A stretch of DNA of 64,000 nucleotides from an uncultured Alistipes sp. (GCA_949283205.1 CASDSD010000041.1:44544-108543), one strand, 5' to 3'; counted from the first letter of the stretch, positions 1-8,410 are shown. Notes: a model not told the origin generated them from the letters alone. Translations and numbers: made by a program.

Positions 1-2175
1 GGCGGAATATTCCGCATGGACGAGGAGCAGGTGCAGCTCATGAAACGCCGCGGTGGCGTCGGTCATGACCTCTCGGAGCTGCGCCCGACGGGTACCCCCG
101 TACTCAACTCGGCCCTTACGTCGACAGGTATCGTGCCCTTTATGGAGCGATACTCGAACTCTACGCGCGAGGTGGCGCAGGACGGACGCCGCGGAGCCCT
201 CATGCTCTCGCTCTCGATAAAGCACCCCGACGCCGAGCGCTTCATCGACGCCAAGACCGAGTCGGGAAAGGTAACGGGAGCGAACGTCTCGATAAAGATA
301 GACGACGAGTTCATGCTCGCCGCCAAGGAGGAGCGCCCCTACCACCAGCAGTTCCCCATCGACTCGGACCACCCCTCGGTGGAGGTGGAGATCGATGCCC
401 GCCGTCTTTGGAAAAAGATCATACACAACGCATGGCAGTCGGCCGAGCCGGGCGTACTCTTCTGGGACACGATCATCCGCGAGAGCATCCCCGACTGCTA
501 CGCCGACCTGGGCTTCACCACGGTCTCGACAAACCCCTGCGGCGAGATACCCCTCTGTCCCTATGACAGCTGCCGTCTGCTGGCGATCAACCTGCTCAGC
601 TACGTCGAGAAGCCCTTCACCAAGGAGGCGCACTTCAATTTCGACCTCTTCAGGCAGCATGTGGCCAAGGCCATGCGCATGATGGACGACATCATCGACC
701 TCGAACTCGAGAAGGTCGACCTCATAATAAACAAGGTTGCGGCCGACCCCGAGGAGGCCGACATACGCCACGTCGAGTACGAACTCTGGAAGAAGATCCG
801 CGAGATGGCCACGAAGGGCCGCCGAACGGGTCTCGGCATCACGGCCGAGGGCGACATGCTCGCGGCGCTCGGCCTGCGCTACGGCTCGGACGAGGCCATA
901 GCCTTCGCCGTCGAGATACAGAAGACGCTCGCGCTGGAAGCATACCGCGCATCGGTCACCATGGCCGAGGAGCGCGGCGCATTCCCCGTCTACGATGCCG
1001 CCCGCGAGAAGGACAACCCGATGATCGGCCGCATCCGTGAGGCCGACCCCGAGCTCTATGCCCGCATGGCGGAGCACGGACGCCGCAACATAGCGCTGCT
1101 GACAATAGCGCCCACGGGCACCACGTCGCTCATGTCGCAGACCACGTCGGGCATAGAGCCGGTGTTCCGTCCCGTCTACAAGCGCCGCCGCAAGATCAAC
1201 CCCTCGGACAAGGGCAAGAAGGCCGACTTCGTGGACAACATGGGAGAGAAGTTCGAGGAGTACTACGTATACCATCACCAGTTCGTCAAGTGGCTCGAGA
1301 TAAACGGCTACGACACCTCGAAGCTCCAGACCATCTCGGACGAGGAGCTCGACCGCTGGCTCAAGGCCTCGCCCTACTACGGCGCCACGGCAAACGACAT
1401 AGACTGGGTTGCCAAGGTACGCATGCAGGGTGCAATACAGAAGTGGGTAGACCACTCGATCTCGGTGACGGTGAACCTGCCCAACGACGTGACCGAGGAT
1501 CTGGTCGCCGAGGTATACCGCACGGCATGGGAGTGCGGCTGCAAGGGGGTCACGGTCTACCGCGACGGCTGCCGCGACGGCGTGCTGCTCGACGCCAAGG
1601 AGAAAGAGCGCAAGAAGTGCCACGACCACACCACCCACCTGAAACGCCCCAAGTCGATCCCCGCCGACATCGTCCGCTTCAAGAACGGCAACGAGGACTG
1701 GATTGCCTTCGTGGGACTGCAGGACGACCGCCCCTACGAGATCTTCACCGGCAAGATCGAGGAGGACGCCATGTATATCCCCCGCAAGGTCTCGAAAGGA
1801 TGGATACTGAAGGTGCACGAGCCCGACGGGTCAAAGCGCTACGACTTCCAATATGTGGACCGTTACGGATACACCAACACCATCGGCGGCATCTCGCGCC
1901 TGTTCAACGAGGAGTTCTGGAACTACGCCAAGCTCATCTCGGGCGTGCTGCGCCACGGCATGCCCATCGACAAGGTGGTGCACCTGATAGACGGCCTGCA
2001 CCTCAACAGCGAGAGCATCAACACGTGGAAGAACGGCGTACAGCGTGCCCTGAAGCAATATATTGCCGACGGCACCAGGACCAAGGGCAAGTGTCCGCAA
2101 TGCGGCCAGGAGGAGATGGCTTACCAGAACGGGTGCCTCACCTGCATGTCGTGCGGATACTCCAAATGCGGTTGA
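1..2175 (+). CDS. nrdJ: Adenosylcobalamin-dependent (class II) ribonucleoside-diphosphate reductase, 5' partial
   Basis: Reduces ribonucleotides to deoxyribonucleotides in the cytosol with a B12-derived radical. The frame is open back to base 1, so the N-terminus lies outside the window; 719 residues follow the first visible ATG at 16. Seen directly: the RNR active-site stretch STNPCGEIPLCPYDSC (about residues 166-185 of the visible part), the late-core motif TIAPTGTTSLMS with SGIEPVF, and a C-terminal CPQCG...CMSCG zinc-ribbon-like tail of the kind found on class II enzymes. The lack of an adjacent small subunit also fits class II. The TGA at 2173-2175 is followed by an A/T-rich hairpin. Family assignment is firm; the symbol is inferred. 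Confidence 0.93.
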   Translation, partial: GGIFRMDEEQVQLMKRRGGVGHDLSELRPTGTPVLNSALTSTGIVPFMERYSNSTREVAQDGRRGALMLSLSIKHPDAERFIDAKTESGKVTGANVSIKIDDEFMLAAKEERPYHQQFPIDSDHPSVEVEIDARRLWKKIIHNAWQSAEPGVLFWDTIIRESIPDCYADLGFTTVSTNPCGEIPLCPYDSCRLLAINLLSYVEKPFTKEAHFNFDLFRQHVAKAMRMMDDIIDLELEKVDLIINKVAADPEEADIRHVEYELWKKIREMATKGRRTGLGITAEGDMLAALGLRYGSDEAIAFAVEIQKTLALEAYRASVTMAEERGAFPVYDAAREKDNPMIGRIREADPELYARMAEHGRRNIALLTIAPTGTTSLMSQTTSGIEPVFRPVYKRRRKINPSDKGKKADFVDNMGEKFEEYYVYHHQFVKWLEINGYDTSKLQTISDEELDRWLKASPYYGATANDIDWVAKVRMQGAIQKWVDHSISVTVNLPNDVTEDLVAEVYRTAWECGCKGVTVYRDGCRDGVLLDAKEKERKKCHDHTTHLKRPKSIPADIVRFKNGNEDWIAFVGLQDDRPYEIFTGKIEEDAMYIPRKVSKGWILKVHEPDGSKRYDFQYVDRYGYTNTIGGISRLFNEEFWNYAKLISGVLRHGMPIDKVVHLIDGLHLNSESINTWKNGVQRALKQYIADGTRTKGKCPQCGQEEMAYQNGCLTCMSCGYSKCG

Positions 2176-2192
2176 CGTTAATCAAGAGCCTT

Positions 2193-2239
2193 AAAAAAAG
2201 TGAAAAAATAAACCCATTTGTTGTTTTTTTCACTTTTTT
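2193..2239 (+). terminator. A/T-rich hairpin after nrdJ, overlapping the ompA-type promoter
   Basis: The A7-GTG-A6 block (2193-2208) and the T7-CAC-T6 block (2224-2239) pair perfectly over 15 bp around a 15-nt loop. Placed just after the nrdJ stop, it could act as a bidirectional A/T terminator. Its right arm lies between the -33 and -7 elements of the next promoter. Confidence 0.5.
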
Positions 2240-2252
2240 ATTTATACCTTTG
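2217..2252 (+). promoter_or_regulatory. Bacteroidetes-type promoter for the OmpA-family gene
   Basis: The -7 box TACCTTTG is at 2245-2252 and a TTTGTTG -33 element at 2217-2223, 21 nt upstream. This fits the Bacteroidetes primary sigma consensus (TTTG, about 19-22 nt, TAnnTTTG). It predicts a 5' leader of about 120 nt before the ATG at 2381. Confidence 0.7.
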
Positions 2253-2380
2253 CGTATGTATATGTGGCTATGATGTGCGTTTTGCCCCATTTTTGCTGAT
2301 GCAAGGCATGAGAAACGGGCCGCATATAATAGAAGTGTAAACAGGTTTATTATTCACAGCACAATAAACTATAAAAAACT

Positions 2381-3541
2381 ATGAAAAAGATTTTACTTAC
2401 AATCGCTATCGCAGCGATCTCTGCGAGCAGCGCCTTTGCTCAGGAGAACCCCGCACAGGGTCTCCGTTGGAAGGGACTTATGAACAACGGCTTCTGGTCG
2501 AACTGGGAGATCTCGGTAGGCGCCGGCGCCAACTACACCGCATGGGACGGCCTCGGACTGACCGATCAGGAGGCTATAGGCGACCTGGGCTGGATGGTCG
2601 AGGGTGGTCTGACCAAGTGGTTCAACCCCATCGTAGGTACCCGAGTATTCCTGGCTGTCGGCAAGTTGAACTCTTCGGATGACAACGGCGTTACCGGCGG
2701 CTGGATCATGCCCCACGCAGACGCTTTGGTAAACCTGTCGAACTGGATCGGCGGCTATCGTGAGGATCGTGTATACTATGCCAAGGTTTTCGCAGGCTTC
2801 GGTGCAAGCTTCGTTAACGTAAACAACAACGGCAGCGGCGGCTTCGCATTCAACGCCGGTTTGCTCAACTCGTTCCGCGTATGCGACGCCCTGGATATCA
2901 ACCTTGAGCTCAAGGGTATCCTCTGCGCCGGCCGCGACATGCCCCGCGTCGTATCGTCGCTCGCAGGCAAGTACGGTCAGATCTACACCGCTACCGTAGG
3001 TATTACCTATCGCTTCAACAAGCGCAACTGGGACAAGGCTTACTCGCAGGAGGAGATCGACGGCTATCTGGCTGCTATCGACGCTCTGGAGTCGGGTCTG
3101 GCTGACGCTCACCGCAACGAGGGCAAGCTCGCCGAGCGTCTCGCCGCTCAGAAGGCTGCTACCGATCAGGCTCTGAAGGATAACGAGGCTCTGCGCAACG
3201 AGCTCGCAAAGAAGCAGGACAAGGTCATCTCTTCGACCGCCATCTTCTTCAACTTCGACAGCGCCAAGCTGCTCGACCGCGCAAAGGCTTCGCTGCAGAT
3301 TCTCCAGGAGACCATCAACGCTGCTCCCAAGTCGCAGGTATTCACTCTCGTAGGACACGCCGATGTTAAGACCGGCACCGCCGAGTACAACCAGAAGCTT
3401 TCGGAGCGCCGTGCAAAGGCCGTATACGACTACCTCGTAGAGCAGGGTGTTAACCCCGATCAGCTGACCTGGAAGGGTGTCGGTTCTACCCAGAACATCT
3501 TCCCGATCAACGGTACGAACCGCGTGGTTATCGTAAAGTAA
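2381..3541 (+). CDS. OmpA-family outer-membrane protein
   Basis: A 386-aa envelope protein linking outer membrane to peptidoglycan. A clear signal peptide (MKKILLTIAIAAISASSAFAQ, cleavage after AFA) precedes an N-terminal beta-barrel-like half (about residues 22-215). A short coiled, alanine/lysine-rich linker (about 225-285) follows, then a C-terminal OmpA peptidoglycan-binding domain (about 286-386) with FNFDSAKL, the TLVGHAD core and the LSERRAKAVYDYL helix. Codons here are more uniform (gct, ggt, gta) than in neighbouring genes, as expected of a strongly expressed porin. It has its own promoter and terminator, so it is probably monocistronic. Confidence 0.93.
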   Translation: MKKILLTIAIAAISASSAFAQENPAQGLRWKGLMNNGFWSNWEISVGAGANYTAWDGLGLTDQEAIGDLGWMVEGGLTKWFNPIVGTRVFLAVGKLNSSDDNGVTGGWIMPHADALVNLSNWIGGYREDRVYYAKVFAGFGASFVNVNNNGSGGFAFNAGLLNSFRVCDALDINLELKGILCAGRDMPRVVSSLAGKYGQIYTATVGITYRFNKRNWDKAYSQEEIDGYLAAIDALESGLADAHRNEGKLAERLAAQKAATDQALKDNEALRNELAKKQDKVISSTAIFFNFDSAKLLDRAKASLQILQETINAAPKSQVFTLVGHADVKTGTAEYNQKLSERRAKAVYDYLVEQGVNPDQLTWKGVGSTQNIFPINGTNRVVIVK

Positions 3542-3561
3542 TTTAAGTCTAACAAAAACGG

Positions 3562-3595
3562 AAAGGGCTCGCCATACGGCGGGCCTTTTTCTGTT
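3562..3595 (+). terminator. Intrinsic terminator of the OmpA-family gene
   Basis: A 12-bp stem (3562-3573 with 3578-3589, two G-U pairs) closes a 4-nt loop ATAC and runs into a T-rich tail. It lies about 20 nt after the stop codon. Confidence 0.85.
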
Positions 3596-3596
3596 T

Positions 3597-3927
3597 GATC
3601 CTTTCAGGGGACGGGACGGGAGGGGGGGGCGTGCGGGAGGGAAAAGAATATGAGAAGCAGCAAGATGCGGAGAAGAGATATACCTGGGGAATATGATGCA
3701 AGGGAAATGTGAATAAGGGGAGAGGTTGAGCAAGGAGGGGTGAACATAAATGGGTGAAGCGGAAAAGGTGAAAAGCAGGGGAGGGGTGGAAGCTGTGGTC
3801 AGGGAGACAGCGGAAGACGATCAGAACGAACACGGTGAATGAAAGGAGAGAAAAAGCATGCAGAAAAGTGTGTACGCTGCGATCGCCGGGGCACCGACGC
3901 GACGAAAGAGAATGGCTGCAGGCCGCA
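3597..3927. other. Gene-free purine-rich tract with a G-quadruplex-type motif
   Basis: No supported gene lies between the OmpA terminator and the 3' end of the leftward DUF721 gene. The plus strand is about 75-85% purine from roughly 3606 to 3860. It begins with four G-runs at 3607-3629 (GGGG AC GGG AC GGG A GGGGGGGG), which match the canonical G-quadruplex pattern. Open frames across it have low-complexity translations with no recognisable domain. Confidence 0.6.
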
Positions 3928-4218
3928 CTACCTTATGATGACGGCATTCACGAGCCTCACGCCCGACAGACGGTTTATCTCGGCTGCAAGGGCGTCACGC
4001 CGCAAGAACAGCTCCGAACGTATTGCGCTCGAGGTGATATGGACATACAGTATATGATTCTCGAGACTCAGGCGCGTGGTTCTGTCGGCAACGCGGTCAC
4101 CGACTATGGCGCGCCAGGTATCGGGCAGCTTCCCTTCAGCGACCTTCGCCGCGACATAGGGACGCGAGAAGAACTCCTCGAGCAGATCCCCCATCAGCAT
4201 TGTCTTCGTGCGTCTCAT
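3928..4218 (-). CDS. DUF721 (DciA-like) small protein
   Basis: A 96-aa protein with the DUF721 signature: an N-terminal GDLLEEFF segment, the central WRAIVGDRVADRT stretch, and a C-terminal half ending in LVNAVIIR. In other bacteria DUF721/DciA proteins load the replicative helicase, so a replication or repair role is inferred. The start was chosen at ATG 4218-4216 because it overlaps the recF stop codon as ATGA. The frame continues upstream, but only across recF. It is presumably translated in tandem with recF. Confidence 0.85.
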   Translation of the reverse strand: MRRTKTMLMGDLLEEFFSRPYVAAKVAEGKLPDTWRAIVGDRVADRTTRLSLENHILYVHITSSAIRSELFLRRDALAAEINRLSGVRLVNAVIIR

Positions 4219-5303
4219 TGCCTGACGTCGCCTCCCTCGACGGTAAACAGCGCATAACGCTGCCCTGCGCGCGAGAGTATCGTCTCGAGGCGCGAGCGGT
4301 TGCAGTCGGTGATGAATATCTGACCGAAGGCATCGCCGGCAACCAGCCCCAGGAGGTTCTCGACACGCGAAGTGTCGAGCTTGTCGAAGAGGTCGTCGAG
4401 CAACAGCAACGGCCTCTCGCCGCACTCCCCGGCAAGGATACGGTACTGCGCCAGCTTCAGGGCCATGAGGAACGACTTCTGCTGCCCCTGTGAGCCGTAC
4501 TTGCGCAGCGGGTAGCCGCCGATACGCAACGCCAGGTCGTCCCGATGCACGCCGGAGGTGGTGAAACCGTTTACGATGTCGCGCTCGCGCGCCGCAAGCA
4601 GCAGTTCGGGCATGGTCGCCGCGGCAAGTTCCGAGCGATACTCTATCTCTACCTGCTCGCGGTCGCCCGAAAGGATGGCGTAAAACTCCGCCACAAGGGG
4701 GCGCATCCGCTCGACGATGTCGCGCCGCCGTTCGTATATCCTCGCGGCGTGCTCCGCGAGCTGCATGTCGTATATCGAGAGCATCTGTTCGTCCGAAGAG
4801 CCCTTCAGGAAACGGTTGCGCTCGGACAACACGGCATTGTACCGCATGAGCGAGGCAAGGTAGTCACGGTCGAGTTGCGAGAGGAAGGCATTCAGATAGC
4901 GGCGCCGCTCCTCGGCCGCATCGGTTATGAGGACGCTGTCCTGGGGCGATACCATGACCACGGGAAAGCGGCCCACGTGATCGGCCATGCGGTCATACTC
5001 CTTGCCGTTCAGTTTCAACACCTTGCCGCTGCGCCGCAGAAACGAGCAGTTGACCGTGTCGCTGGCGCCGCGATCTCCCGCATAGGTACCCTCGACGACA
5101 AAGAAATCCTCCCCGTGGCGCACGCTCTGGCCGTCGGTCATGGTGAACGCCGACTTCGACATCGAGAGGTAGTAGACGGCATCCAGGACATTGGTCTTGC
5201 CGGCGCCGTTGTCGCCCACGAAGCAGTTTACACGCTCGGAGAGAGCGATTTCTGCCTGCGCTATATTCTTGAAATTTATCAGTACGAGTTTTTTTAGGTA
5301 CAT
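4215..5303 (-). CDS. recF: DNA replication and repair protein RecF
   Basis: A 362-aa SMC-like ATPase that helps load RecA at gaps in single-stranded DNA. It opens with MYLKKLVLINFKNI followed by the Walker A stretch FVGDNGAGKTNVLDA (about residues 28-42). The C-terminus carries the ABC signature KYGSQGQQKSFLMALKLAQ and the Walker B/D-loop PLLLLDDLFDKLD. Length is normal for RecF. It is the first gene of a two-gene unit with the DUF721 protein (4-nt ATGA overlap). Confidence 0.95.
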   Translation of the reverse strand: MYLKKLVLINFKNIAQAEIALSERVNCFVGDNGAGKTNVLDAVYYLSMSKSAFTMTDGQSVRHGEDFFVVEGTYAGDRGASDTVNCSFLRRSGKVLKLNGKEYDRMADHVGRFPVVMVSPQDSVLITDAAEERRRYLNAFLSQLDRDYLASLMRYNAVLSERNRFLKGSSDEQMLSIYDMQLAEHAARIYERRRDIVERMRPLVAEFYAILSGDREQVEIEYRSELAAATMPELLLAARERDIVNGFTTSGVHRDDLALRIGGYPLRKYGSQGQQKSFLMALKLAQYRILAGECGERPLLLLDDLFDKLDTSRVENLLGLVAGDAFGQIFITDCNRSRLETILSRAGQRYALFTVEGGDVRQ

Positions 5304-5322
5304 AATGCGGCGCTTTGTCTGT

Positions 5323-5330
5323 CAAAGATA
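5323..5330 (-). promoter_or_regulatory. -7 box candidate for recF
   Basis: TATCTTTG on the minus strand matches TAnnTTTG and lies 20 nt upstream of the recF start. No convincing TTTG was found at the -33 distance. Confidence 0.45.
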
Positions 5331-5415
5331 CGATTTTTCGGCGAGAGATCCCATATTATCCCGCGCGGCCAAGATTTTTCGCCGGCACTTTCTACGTTTT
5401 TTGCATTTTTTATTA

Positions 5416-5423
5416 TACTTTTG
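5416..5423 (+). promoter_or_regulatory. -7 box candidate for the TPR gene
   Basis: TACTTTTG matches TAnnTTTG, 43 nt upstream of the ATG at 5467. A TTTG at 5400-5403 is only 12 nt away, too close for a standard -33 element. Confidence 0.5.
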
Positions 5424-5466
5424 CATTTTGAAATAAAATCCGTAACAAACTAAAAACTAAAATATC

Positions 5467-6147
5467 ATGGCAAAAGAGGCAGCAACACCGCAGGAGCAGG
5501 CTCTCGAGAATGCAAAGAACCGCACCGAGAGTTTCTTCGAGAACAACAGCAAAACCGTCGTCGCGGGACTTATCGCGATATTTGTTCTGGCGGTAGCCAT
5601 ATTCGGATACAGAAAACTCATCGTCGAGCCGCGCATGGAGCGCGCACAGGAGATGCTCTACGGCGCACAGTACCGTTTCGAGGAGCAGACGCCCGACTAC
5701 GAGATCGCCCTCAACGGCGACCAGAGCGCCCCGGGCTTCGCAGACGTGGTCGAGAGCTACGGCAACACCCCCGCCGGCAATCTCGCCCGCTACTATGCCG
5801 CCGCATGTTGCATGCGCCTGGGCAACATGGCGCAGGCCGAGCAGTATATCGCCAAGTTCAAGCATGTGAAGGGTGAGCCCGGAGCCATCGTCAACGCCCT
5901 CGCCGAGGGTATGAAGGGCGACATCGCCGCCGACAACGGCGACTACGCCAAGGCTGCATCGCTCTTCGAGAAGGCCGTCAAGGTGAGCGACAACGTCTTC
6001 ACCGCGCCGATGTTCCTGCGCAAGGCCGCGCTGGCATACAAGGCCGCGGGTGACAACGCCAAGGCCGATGCATGCCTTGAGACAATCCGCACGAAGTACC
6101 CCTCGTCGATCGACGCGCGCGACGCCGAGAAGTACCTGGCAGAGTAA
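5467..6147 (+). CDS. Membrane-anchored tetratricopeptide-repeat protein
   Basis: 226 aa. A cytoplasmic N-terminal 30 residues precede one hydrophobic helix (about residues 33-49, VVAGLIAIFVLAVAIFG). The C-terminal region has at least three TPR-like helix pairs, for example NLARYYAAACCMRLGNMAQAEQYI and AKAASLFEKAVKV. The layout resembles YfgM-type ancillary proteins of the inner membrane, but no specific partner is visible. It sits 27 nt upstream of the lumazine-synthase-like gene in the same direction, so the two are probably co-transcribed. TPR topology is clear; function is unknown. Confidence 0.8.
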   Translation: MAKEAATPQEQALENAKNRTESFFENNSKTVVAGLIAIFVLAVAIFGYRKLIVEPRMERAQEMLYGAQYRFEEQTPDYEIALNGDQSAPGFADVVESYGNTPAGNLARYYAAACCMRLGNMAQAEQYIAKFKHVKGEPGAIVNALAEGMKGDIAADNGDYAKAASLFEKAVKVSDNVFTAPMFLRKAALAYKAAGDNAKADACLETIRTKYPSSIDARDAEKYLAE

Positions 6148-6174
6148 CCGCAACCCCTGCATCGAGGGACAACC

Positions 6175-6573
6175 ATGGAGCAAATGAAGGTAGGAATCGT
6201 TATAGTCGACGAACAGCTCGCATTCGCGCACCGTAACCTTGCGGCCGCCACCGAGAGCCTCAAGTCGCTGGGATGTGCCGAGCAGGACATTCTGGTGCGC
6301 CACACGCCGCGCGTGCAGAACATAACCATCGCGGCGCAGTTCTTCGCCGAATACACCGATGTCGATGCCGTGGTGGTGCTTGTCGAGAATGACAACACGC
6401 CCGAATATGCCGCCATGCTCTACGGCGTGACCAAACTGCAGATCACGTGGAACATGCCCATCGTCCTGGGCGACTGCATCGCCGCCTCGGAGGCCGTGGA
6501 GATCGTCACCACGCAGTGCGACATGGAGGCTGCGGCTCCGGAACCCGCCACCGACCGCAAGGCGATAAACTGA
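6175..6573 (+). CDS. Divergent lumazine-synthase (RibH)-like protein, probably without the usual active site
   Basis: 132 aa. The order of segments follows 6,7-dimethyl-8-ribityllumazine synthase: MKVGIVIVDEQLAF at the N-terminus, AEQDILVRHTPRVQNITIAAQF where RibH has its VPGSFELP region, DVDAVVVL before the GxVIxGET loop, then GVTKLQITWNMPIVLGD. The GSFE motif and the GETxH motif with its catalytic histidine are not there (RVQN and ENDNTPEY stand in those places), and the protein is shorter than the usual 150-165 aa. It is linked to a TPR gene, a neighbourhood where I recall ribH in other Bacteroidetes. It may be a pseudoenzyme or an assembly-only paralogue. Homology is proposed from motif order only. 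Confidence 0.55.
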   Translation: MEQMKVGIVIVDEQLAFAHRNLAAATESLKSLGCAEQDILVRHTPRVQNITIAAQFFAEYTDVDAVVVLVENDNTPEYAAMLYGVTKLQITWNMPIVLGDCIAASEAVEIVTTQCDMEAAAPEPATDRKAIN

Positions 6574-6627
6574 GTGCGGTGAGGCGGGTGAAAGACGCCC
6601 GCAAGACGAATGGCAGATGAAACATGA

Positions 6628-6652
6628 GGCCGTCCCTACAACAGGGACGGCC
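6628..6652 (+). terminator. GC-rich hairpin after the RibH-like gene
   Basis: GGCCGTCCCT (6628-6637) pairs perfectly with AGGGACGGCC (6643-6652) around a 5-nt loop. It lies 55 nt past the stop codon. The tail has few T residues, so strength is uncertain. Confidence 0.6.
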
Positions 6653-6879
6653 TTGTCACATATATACGGCCGCGTCCGCACGCCTGCGCATCGCAACCGC
6701 ATTATATGGATCTGACGGCAGAGCAGGGAGAGGCACAGGAAAATGCCCCCTCCGAATGAAACGATAATTGCACACCTGCCGCGTTCACGCATTGAATGCA
6801 ACGGGAGACCGGACAGGTGCAATTCCCCGCCCGATGCATTGCAAACGGAAAAACAACCTGTTAATCCACATCAAAGGCT
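6653..6879. other. Gene-free spacer with a bulged inverted repeat
   Basis: This lies between the convergent RibH-like and mdh genes, and no gene is supported. An inverted repeat at 6766-6778 and 6814-6824 (AATTGC-AC-ACCTG against CAGGTGCAATT) pairs over 11 bp with a 2-nt bulge, enclosing a small GCATT/AATGC hairpin. No terminator tail follows it, and its role is unknown. Confidence 0.4.
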
Positions 6880-6914
6880 AAAAAATCCGGAGCACCGCCC
6901 TGCGGTGCCCCGGA
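6880..6914 (-). terminator. Intrinsic terminator of mdh
   Basis: Read on the minus strand, CCGGGGCACCGC and GCGGTGCTCCGG pair closely around a short loop and are followed by ATTTTTTA. The hairpin lies about 30 nt past the mdh stop. Confidence 0.8.
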
Positions 6915-6943
6915 ACAATATCATCCGGCCCTGCGGCCGAAGG

Positions 6944-7885
6944 TCAGATGGCCTTCGTGTCGTAGAGGATCTGGTTGACCTTGCGTACGGCGGCAGCCGA
7001 AGCCTCGAACTTCTCGGCCTCCTCCTTCGTGAGGTCGATCGAAACGATCTTCTCGATACCCTTGCGGCCGATGACGGCGGGAACGCCTATCATGATGTCG
7101 CTCTGGCCGTACTCACCCTCCAGGTAGCAGCTGCAGGGGATGATGCGCTTCTGGTCGCCGAGGATAGACTCCACGACCGACGCTGCGGCGGCACCCGGAG
7201 CATACCATGCCGACGTGCCGAGCAGGCCCGTGAGCGTGGCGCCTCCGACCATGGTGTCGGCAGCGACCTGTGCAAGTTTCTTCTTCGAAAGGAACTGCGA
7301 TGCGGGCACGCCCTTGATCGTAGCCTTCGACGTGAGGGGTATCATCGTGGTATCGCCGTGGCCGCCGATAACCATGCCGTCCACGTCGTGGATGTTGGCA
7401 CCCGACGCCTTGGCCAGGTAGCAGCGGAAACGCGACGAATCCAGCGCACCGCCCATGCCGATGACACGGCTCTTGGGCAGGCCCGTAGACTTGAGCGTGA
7501 GGTATGCCATCGTATCCATCGGGTTCGACACGATGACGAAGATGGCGCGGGGCGAGTGTGCCAGCGCCTGCGATACGACGCTCTTGACGATGCCGGCGTT
7601 GGTGCCGATAAGCTCCTCGCGCGTCATGCCCGGCTTGCGGGGTATGCCAGAGGTTACGACGATGACGTCCGAGCCGGCCGTCTTCTTATAGTCGTTGGTG
7701 CAGCCGACAAGTTTGCATTTCGAGTCGGTCGTGGCCGCTGCCTGATACATGTCGAGCATCTTGCCCTCCGAAAGGCCCTGCTTGATGTCTATCAGAACAA
7801 CTTCGTCAGCCACGTTGCGGGCTGCAAGAACATTGGCGCAGGTGGCTCCCACCATGCCGGCGCCGATAACAGTCACTTTTGACAT
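6944..7885 (-). CDS. mdh: Malate dehydrogenase (LDH-like type)
   Basis: 313 aa. Interconverts malate and oxaloacetate with NAD(H) in the cytosol. Seen: the nucleotide-binding loop VIGAGMVGAT near the N-terminus, an acidic residue ending the second strand (VVLIDI), the mobile loop GIPRKPGMTREEL with the two substrate arginines expected of malate enzymes, the NPMDTMAYL segment, and the catalytic histidine in GGHGDTTMIP. Length matches the LDH-like (class III) MDH. It follows gcvH by 40 nt in the same direction and ends in a strong terminator, so gcvH-mdh may be one transcript. Confidence 0.95.
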   Translation of the reverse strand: MSKVTVIGAGMVGATCANVLAARNVADEVVLIDIKQGLSEGKMLDMYQAAATTDSKCKLVGCTNDYKKTAGSDVIVVTSGIPRKPGMTREELIGTNAGIVKSVVSQALAHSPRAIFVIVSNPMDTMAYLTLKSTGLPKSRVIGMGGALDSSRFRCYLAKASGANIHDVDGMVIGGHGDTTMIPLTSKATIKGVPASQFLSKKKLAQVAADTMVGGATLTGLLGTSAWYAPGAAAASVVESILGDQKRIIPCSCYLEGEYGQSDIMIGVPAVIGRKGIEKIVSIDLTKEEAEKFEASAAAVRKVNQILYDTKAI

Positions 7886-7925
7886 AACGGTCTATTTTTT
7901 TGGTTTCTTCTTCCTGCAATTGTCT

Positions 7926-8303
7926 CTATCCGATAAGCTCCGCATAGGCCTCGGGCGTAAGAAGGGCGTCGTAGTCGGCGGCATTGTCCACCTTGACCTT
8001 TACGAGCCATCCCTCGCCGTAGGGGTCCGAGTTGACCAGCGACGGATCGCTGTCCACGGCCTCGTTGAACTCCAGCACCTCGCCGCCCACGGGCAGGAAG
8101 GCGTCGCTCACGGTCTTCACGGCCTCGATCGAGCCGAACACGTCGCCTGCGGCAAGCGTCTCACCCACCGTCGGCACGTCCACGAAAACTATGTCGCCCA
8201 GCTGGCTCTGCGCGAAATCGGTGATGCCCACATAGGCCGTATCACCCTCGAGACGGCACCACTCGTGGTCGCTCGAATACTTAAGATTTGAAGGTACGTT
8301 CAT
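7926..8303 (-). CDS. gcvH: Glycine cleavage system H protein
   Basis: 125-aa lipoyl carrier shuttling the methylamine group between the P, T and L proteins. The lipoyl-lysine loop [13 protein letters not shown] is clear, with Lys63 the attachment site, and the N-terminus has the usual YSSDHEW motif. Full length. The gcvT/P partner genes are not in the window. It has its own promoter upstream and is followed by mdh. Confidence 0.96.
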   Translation of the reverse strand: MNVPSNLKYSSDHEWCRLEGDTAYVGITDFAQSQLGDIVFVDVPTVGETLAAGDVFGSIEAVKTVSDAFLPVGGEVLEFNEAVDSDPSLVNSDPYGEGWLVKVKVDNAADYDALLTPEAYAELIG

Positions 8304-8380
8304 ATCTCTGTCGTTTTATGAGTTTTTCACGTCTGCCCGCAAAAACCGCACTGTCGGTACGGGACAAATTACATATCACA

Positions 8381-8410
8381 CAAATATAACCGTTATTTTC
8401 TTAACAACAA
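8381..8410 (-). promoter_or_regulatory. Promoter for gcvH
   Basis: On the minus strand a -7 box TATATTTG (8388-8381) lies 19 nt downstream of a TTG (8410-8408) that can serve as the -33 element. This predicts a leader of about 70 nt. Confidence 0.6.

Noticed and set aside
3835-4257. Plus-strand frame opposite the DUF721 gene
   Set aside because: The minus-strand product has a family match and an ATGA link to recF; the plus-strand translation matches nothing.
5413-6822. A 469-codon minus-strand frame over the TPR and RibH-like genes
   Set aside because: Spans two genes, their intergenic gap and a terminator; low-complexity translation.
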